Source: Ciborinia camelliae
Lineage: Eukaryota; Ascomycota; Leotiomycetes; Helotiales; Sclerotiniaceae
DNA length: 64,000 bases
Assembly: GCA_025890175.1 (NCBI GenBank)
Contig: JANPYM010000003.1
Coordinates: forward strand, 2,724,795-2,788,794
Reading direction: 5' to 3'
A model generated the notes under the pieces. That model was not told the origin of the DNA and searched no databases. It saw only the letters and a list, made by a program, of their open reading frames with translations. Of the stretch, positions 58,201-64,000 are shown in pieces (positions within the stretch are counted from its first letter, which is position 1; each line of letters starts with the position of its first letter). The position numbers and the translations under genes are program-made.

Positions 58201-60258
58201 CCTCAACCAATCGATATCTGTCATTTGAATGCATTGTCCAAGTGCGTTGTAACTCTTTTCCTGCACAACGCGAAAGGTACCAGTGTAAGCACCCGATTTC
58301 CACTCCCCGTCATCGTCTTGTCTCTCTATCTGGCAAACCCTCTGTAAGCCGTCGGTGGTAGAACGGGTCTTCAGCCCTTTGGCATCCGTGACAGTTAAAT
58401 TGTACCCTGCTGTATCGCCTAGAAGAACGTATTCATTGGTCTGTGTTGCTTCATAGATGGTACCTGGAGAAACAGTGGTACTGATTTGTCGGCCAATCTG
58501 ATCATATTGAAACTGGGTCTCAACATTCGTTTCATCCACGTGGCTCATAATCCGCCCCTCAGCCAAAGAAAAGTTTGTTTTATTTTGAACTTGAAAACCA
58601 TCAAAGCTCTGTAGCTGCGTCGTTTCGCTGAATTCATCAGCTGAGTACAGGAAAGTCCACTTCTGCACCATAGGACTTTTGCCGTACAACCTTGAAGTCT
58701 GCTGATTGTACCGGCCGTGGTCCCTTCCATCCGGTTGGCTAATATATGTTCTATCAACACTGCAATTGCACGCGTTATTATCTGCAAAAGATTTTGACTG
58801 TTGAAGTAGGACGAATGAGGGAGTTGGTGCATCGTCAGCTGTAAGCATTTGGCAATAGGTGTGGAGCGTAGTCCACACAGGAGCACCACCTGGCTTTTGA
58901 GCAGGTGTGATAGTTTGCTCTTTTATATAGCGCTGAAAGCCATGTGGATCGGCTGGACATTTACCAGTCTCTCCATCTGGTGGATAGTAAACACGTTTTG
59001 TCGTAACACCGTCTGTCTGAATATCTAAAGTAGGATTACCCCATTGATCAAATTCATGGTAAGTCCATTCATCCCGAGACACCCATGGGGTAGCCAAATC
59101 GCGGTATGTCGTTTTGACACTCTTGGGTAGCTGGAACTGAGGTAGTTGATGCTCCAGCGCAATGTTTGGCTTGGCATAGTAGTCGACAGTTTGAGTTATC
59201 TGCTTTCCGTTTTGATTCTGTTCGGTGTTGACAATTAGATGAAACTTGTTGTAGGTATATTTGGTTTTTTGGCCACCATCCACTGACATGGTGGTGTTGT
59301 ATTGATAGCTGTCTCTCACGCGGTATAGGTTGTCCTCGCCGTATTTCCATTTGTCAACAGCACCGTATCCGAGAAAGTTATTGCTCGAGTAGTCATAGAG
59401 AGTTTTGATTGCGGGCTGTTGGTTTCCAGGTCTGATGATGTGCTGTCGAACGACGGGTAGAGACTTATAGGGACCTCCTGGGGGCAATGAAAGGCCAGAT
59501 GAATTATAAGTGACCTCTTCCACAAGGCCCAAAGGACTGCAGATGTTGGAGAGACAAATAAGGGGCCCATAACTATTGTAAGTAAACTTCCACTTTGGAC
59601 TATTCATTAATGGAAGCCAGAACTCCTGTAGTTGGCCATTTCTGATAACAATAGTGAAAGTGGAAGGCTTTGTGGAATTTGGAGAATGAACAATCTCCAC
59701 GTGTGGATCGCGGTATTTGATCTGCAGCAAAACCTCCTCGCCGTCCTGTATTTTGGCGAGTCTTGGCTGACCATTCACAGCAGTCCAAATAAGAGTCAGC
59801 GCGCGACCATTGGCAGCGTACACTTTGACAGGTACGCAGGTGTTATAGACATTGTGGGCGTTGGAAAGGACTTCAATCTGGCCATCCTTGTGGATGATCT
59901 CAAAGTCAGAACCCTTCTGCTGAAATTTGAAGCTCTGTAGCTTTTGGTCATCGACACGTAGACCTCCGCTATTGGAGATTTGATAATGTTCCCCGGTAGA
60001 GAGGATAAGACTTCGGGGTGCAATATGCTGGTACTGGGAGAGATTTAAGGACCATCCCTTGCCAAAACCAACATTCGCCGTGTTCAGTGGACTGAATCTG
60101 AGAGATAGCTTGAGCGGTGCACAGTTGCGAGCTTTAGCTGGGGCTTCATATAAAACGATTGAAGAGGTGTACTGCCCGGTTCGAGCATCAACGCCTTCCT
60201 GGACAAAGCTGCCAAAGTTTACCCCTTGGGAGTATAGTGTGTTTTCGCTATTCGACAT
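55205..60258 (-). CDS. RHS/YD-repeat protein with toxin-like C-terminus (bacterial Tc/Rhs type), one intron
   Basis: Two exons on the minus strand: 60258-56764 (1165 codons, phase 0) and 56584-55205; 1624 residues. The N-terminus (YSQGVNFGSFVQEGVDARTGQY) and LKLSLRFSPLNTANVGFGKGW match Pseudomonas-type RHS proteins. Dozens of YD repeats (tyrosine-aspartate strands) follow and would build the shell-like cage. The RHS core is near 1274-1353, with GNGYRVYNPVLMRFHSPD and ending in DPTGH at 1350-1354. The last about 270 residues are a variable module: a hydrophobic Gly/Ala-rich segment, a charged helical region, and a terminal strand set (GDRISFLIDKKSREITILQVGG) resembling RelE/ParE-fold RNase toxins. 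There is no signal peptide. A 179-nt intron (GTATGC...TTGCAG) sits just before the core. Bacterial ancestry is inferred from architecture. The target and use in the fungus are unknown. Confidence 0.88.
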
Positions 60259-61763
60259 CGTTTACTGATTTTGATATGATATCACCAAGCTATGAATAAA
60301 TATACTTCAAAGAATGAATGACTTTAGTAGAACGATATTTTCTTCGTGATAGAATCTGAAGGAAGATTTTAATACGACTTTAATACTTGTTAATAGTGAG
60401 CACACGCTGTGAACTTGAAGAGCGATCTCGATTTACCTCCTACACACATAGGCCAGATACGAAAATAATTGCATAAATTCATACAGCTATACACAATCAG
60501 CCATGTTGTTGTGTGTTTGTGACATCATAAATTTCCCAATGGCAACGCTACATTTAGGAGTCAGCCACCGTAATTGCCCAGCAAATGAAGATATTGATAT
60601 GAGACAACAGGTGTGGATTAATTTGAAGATGTAACTCTAGGGTCAGAATTATGGCGAGTTTGTAATTCCTACATATAAAGAATAATATTTGATTAACAGA
60701 TAGTAGGATTAATACTCAGATTTTGTGAAATCCTTGAATGAAAAACAAGTTTTCTAAGTGTTTTGAATGAAACGTATTAGACTGTTCCTAGCCCCTTTCG
60801 AATATGAAGTGCATGATTCAGCGTTGCCTCCAACGCCTTCTGACGCCACTGACATACCCCGCGTTCCGAATCGGGACATGTTGTCGGCTTGCATTTTTGA
60901 CCCTTTCCCCTTACCGAAAGTGCAACCAGCCACCTAGGAAGCCACCCGAATCTCAATTATAGCTAGGTCATTGATGACTCGGCTCTGTAATCGGCCGATA
61001 AGTGGTTGTGTGGCACAGTGTTGAGTCTTGGAATGATATTCTTATGCTTAACGAATTCATCGAAAGTTCTTCCGAACCCCCCCCCAAAAAGAAATGATCA
61101 AAATGTGCATATATCCGGCCGATTGGCAATGGTATCTACTCACTGGCTGAAGACCTTGAATATTTACATTCAGCTAAACCAACAGGCCGCTGGCTGGTTA
61201 TAAACTCAGCTTGTTGCGCGCATATCTTTCAAAATGAAATTTCATGCAGTTGATTGACTTGCCGTGGTTTTGCTGTGACCTGGGTACTTTGTTCCTCCAC
61301 AATTCTCTTAAGTATGAGGGACATCAATCCCGAGAAGCTATAGCTCAGTGTCATCTAAAATGAAAGGGGTATGCATCGGCGATTTTATGGTTACAAGTTC
61401 ACGAAATCACTGAATTTTGTGTCCATCGGGTCTGCGTACAGCGTGGCACATCGAACCGTGAGACAGAAGAGGGTGGTTATTTTTTGAATATCTGAGACAC
61501 TACACCGACATGTTCAGCTAGGAAATGGTATATCGACAACTGTAAGCCTCTTATCATGCCCTTGATGTAGTATCTAGTCTCACTATAAATGATCCCATCT
61601 TTCACCGCATCTTGCAACCTCCCCTAAGGTACTTCATCAACAACCCTCCTCGGTAATTAAAGTACAATTATTTGCACACTCAAACCAACAGGTAGTTTTC
61701 CCTTGCAAGCGGAGAGAAGAACAAATCATTGACTCCTACCCAGCTTCAAAGCCACACCACACC
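60259..61763. other. 1.5-kb intergenic region
   Basis: Upstream regions of the RHS gene (minus) and of the small secreted protein (plus), i.e. a divergent arrangement. No gene or repeat is supported. A short frame at 61006-61203 lacks features. Confidence 0.5.
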
Positions 61764-62333
61764 ATGCAGCTTTCTAAAGTCTCCTGTGTCCTGGCTCTTG
61801 CCTCGACCGCTTTCGCAGGTCAATGTTACAACCACGTCGAAGGCGCCCACAAAAAAGACTGCGTCCAAAAAGACGAGTTAGCCAAATTTGCGGAGGGCTA
61901 TTGTCATGACAATTGGAGCAAACTCAATGGAGACTGGACCGATTTCAACGACCGAAGCGGACACACAGCCAATATCGGCAAAGTCGCCAACTTTAGCACC
62001 AAGGAGGCCTGCATCGTTGCCTTTTCTCAGATTGTGGAGAATTGCTATAATGGCTGGGATGGTGGCCAGTGGGCGGCCCATGGAATTTTGCTGAACATTA
62101 ACTTTTGCAAATGGTCATCTGACACCAAGAGAGTTGAATCTGAAGCTAAGAGAGTTGGATATGAAGGGCTGAAAGTTCAATCTGAGGCTAAGAGAGTTCG
62201 ATATGAAGGACTGGGAGCTCCATCTGATGCTAAGAGGGTTAGATATGAGGGATTGGGAGCTCCATCTGACGCAAAGAGGGTTGCGTATGAAGGGCTGAGA
62301 GTTGGATCTGAAGACAAGAGATTTGATTTGTAA
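61764..62333 (+). CDS. Small secreted cysteine-rich protein with kexin-separated tandem peptide repeats
   Basis: Single exon, 189 residues. Residues 1-18 are a signal peptide (ending AFA). Residues 19-117 form a small domain with six cysteines (21, 33, 47, 83, 94, 115), enough for three disulfides, and several Trp/Gly. From residue 118 the protein is a chain of Lys-Arg sites at 122-123, 129-130, 143-144, 157-158, 171-172 and 185-186. Between the last five lie four 12-residue peptides (131-142, 145-156, 159-170, 173-184) that share Val-x-Tyr-Glu-Gly-Leu near the start and Ser-(Asp/Glu) near the end; the two middle ones are identical. Kexin cleaves after Lys-Arg in the Golgi, so release of the peptides is expected by analogy with alpha-factor, ustiloxin-type RiPP precursors and fungal KEP proteins. 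No UstYa-type modifying gene is seen in the window. Its role (effector, signal or RiPP) is not known. Confidence 0.88.
   Translation: MQLSKVSCVLALASTAFAGQCYNHVEGAHKKDCVQKDELAKFAEGYCHDNWSKLNGDWTDFNDRSGHTANIGKVANFSTKEACIVAFSQIVENCYNGWDGGQWAAHGILLNINFCKWSSDTKRVESEAKRVGYEGLKVQSEAKRVRYEGLGAPSDAKRVRYEGLGAPSDAKRVAYEGLRVGSEDKRFDL
62154..62321 (+). repeat. Four in-frame 42-bp tandem repeats (kexin peptide units)
   Basis: 168 bases, exactly 4 x 42, coding the 14-residue units that each end in Lys-Arg. Units 2 and 3 encode identical peptides but differ at several silent positions (for example GAAGGACTG against GAGGGATTG), so they are not a very recent duplication. Confidence 0.9.
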
Positions 62334-64000
62334 GGGGGATAGGACTATTGGTGTTTCTAGAGAGATCTTTCCTTTGATTGATTGTATCTAGATAGAAAAC
62401 TGCCTAGCTCTCTTTTTAGGCCGCTTTCTTTGCGCTGATTAGCTTTATAGCCAAGTCACTTTTGCATTCTAGTATTGATAATGAATTGAATCCATTCGAA
62501 TGATCTCAGTTCAAGTTCCTACTTCCACAAGGACTTATGTCACATCTTCCTTCCCTTGTTATTTATGTACATTGATGAATTTATAGTTCTTGGTGAAAGT
62601 TACAATACAGAACCAGTCGCGCTTTTGAACTTTTGTTTCGATGAACTGCTCACTGGCATGTTTTTGAAAGGAGGGGATGAAGTATGGTAAGAAGGGAAAC
62701 TAGGTGTCCGGTATATTTTAGTCAGTAACATGAATAGTCGCTCACCTTCTCCATTTTTCCACTTTGTAAAAAGTTAGTATATGCACTTGGTGATATTTAT
62801 TTAATGTGTTTTCAAAGATTCGGTCCCCTCTTGTGGAGCAATTGAGTACGTATTGTCCTACTCAAATATCTCTGTTGCTGGAAATCAAAATGGCTTTCAA
62901 TTTGATTGTTACCACAATCTTACTTGCTATTCTTTGCTTTCACTAATAAGGATGAAAATGGGCTGAAATTTCTAAGAGGATAGATGATGATAGGGGATAC
63001 AAATTTGTTCCGTGGGCGCCCAGGTAAAGTGACTCTGGCGTCTTATGTTATTATATTGTAACAGTAGCAAGGCCAAAAAACGAAACCATTCGGAATCTTA
63101 AAACAGTTTTGGATTCCTGCCGCTTAGTTACACGTCCTCACGGGCTCTGTTAGTATTTTATGGAAGACACTCCGAAAAACTATTTATGCGAGGTGACGCG
63201 ACAACGACCTCCGAGGAGATAGATGAGTGGAAGTAAAATCAAGGAAAGAATAGAACCAGAAAGTAATCTTTTGGTACAAAGATGTCTCGAATTACAGTAG
63301 GCCTTCTATGGGAAACTCCATTGTACAAAATTGTTAGGGTGACATACAAAAAAAGGGAACGCATCTCACTTGAGGGCACAGTTGTCCGAATAATATCATA
63401 ATGAATCGGAGATTCGATGCGGTATCATAATATCGGATTATTTGGATCTTATGAGGTTCCTGGTACGTGCTGAAATATAGTTCACCAATGCAATACCACT
63501 ACGTAATACTACCTGACGGTAACCTCAATATGTGAAACAAAACATCGTTTTCAATGAAGACAGGATGTTCATCGACATAAAGCACCACTTTTCTGCACGA
63601 TATTGACGGAAATTTCCTAAATGCCCAGAGGTGGAATGCTACAGATACCCTGAATGCGGTATATTGCATGAACATCAAGTTATTATTCAATAGTGTATAT
63701 GACATTCCGTACGTCTACGTCAACGTCATACAGAGTAGTTCAATATCAAATTTAAATGAACTTCTGGGGTAGGAATGTGGGGTAAAAGGCGGTGACCCCA
63801 AAGCTAGTCGGAAATTTTTCACTGGTGTAACTTTTAGATCTCTCCGACAGCCACCCGAATGGATACGGGGCGGGGCGTCTCGGAGGTGTTACCGCCTTTT
63901 ATTTCTCGGGATTTAAGAAAATTAATGTAAGGAGAAAGGACGTTGTAATAGACGGTTAGATTCGTGAAGTCAGTTTCGTTTTCTAGGTCATAAATTCAGA
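62334..64000. other. 1.7-kb terminal intergenic region
   Basis: No supported gene. A 68-codon minus frame at 63499-63705 has no features. The last 220 bases hold a GC-rich patch with a 10-bp inverted repeat (separate entry), which may belong to the promoter of a gene beyond the right edge. Confidence 0.45.
63784..63900. repeat. 10-bp inverted repeat bracketing a GC-rich patch
   Basis: AAAAGGCGGT at 63784-63793 is repeated inverted as ACCGCCTTTT at 63891-63900. The similarity extends imperfectly inward (GACCCC against GGTGTT). The interior holds ACGGGGCGGGGCG, unusual in this AT-rich area. Confidence 0.5.

Noticed and set aside
63499..63705. 68-codon minus-strand frame
   Set aside because: No domain, signal or neighbouring splice signals; length expected by chance in AT-rich DNA.

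Overview
This is nuclear DNA of a filamentous ascomycete. Genes are split by short introns of about 49-130 nt with GT...AG borders, the RNA polymerase II heptad tail is fungal, and many intergenic stretches are rich in TAGG microsatellites. Protein wording (mitochondrial cytochrome b5 reductase, the COMPASS WD protein, the peroxygenase-like enzyme) suggests Leotiomycetes, most likely Sclerotiniaceae (Botrytis or a close relative). That placement is inference from family knowledge; no search was run.

Left part (1-12980), mostly housekeeping: the 3' end of an unknown gene, UTP11 (rRNA processing), CMC1 (mitochondrial twin CX9C protein), a SET-domain protein, a secreted haem-thiolate peroxidase/peroxygenase, SWD1/RBBP5 (histone H3K4 methylation complex) and glutathione reductase. 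From 12980 to 15017 lies a gene-poor stretch with traces of an LTR-type retroelement. RPB1 (15018-20368) follows. After it come 4.3 kb without a secure gene, holding TAGG arrays, AT-rich diverged repeats and a long palindrome.

Middle (24668-49316): a nuclear-looking hypothetical protein; a 401-bp MITE with roughly 100-bp inverted termini and TA target duplications; a WD40-like fragment; a Zn2Cys6 transcription factor with an unusual collagen-like N-terminus; MCR1 (NADH-cytochrome b5 reductase); a large Ser/Thr-rich hypothetical; KGD1 (2-oxoglutarate dehydrogenase E1), divergent from TFB1 (TFIIH p62); and a low-complexity protein with a C-terminal CxxC...CxxC knuckle.

Right part (50384-62333) is an accessory, surface/secretion-flavoured region. 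It holds two divergent paralogous single-pass membrane proteins with a shared cysteine-rich ectodomain, and a 1624-residue RHS/YD-repeat protein of bacterial (Pseudomonas/Tc-like) architecture carrying one spliceosomal intron and a C-terminal toxin-like module. It also holds a small secreted protein whose tail is four 14-residue repeats separated by Lys-Arg, the layout of a kexin-processed peptide precursor. The RHS gene and this precursor are the most notable items. Whether they work together is unknown; only their proximity is seen.

Exon borders were set by hand from splice consensus and reading phase. All spliced models below keep frame from the chosen ATG to the stop.
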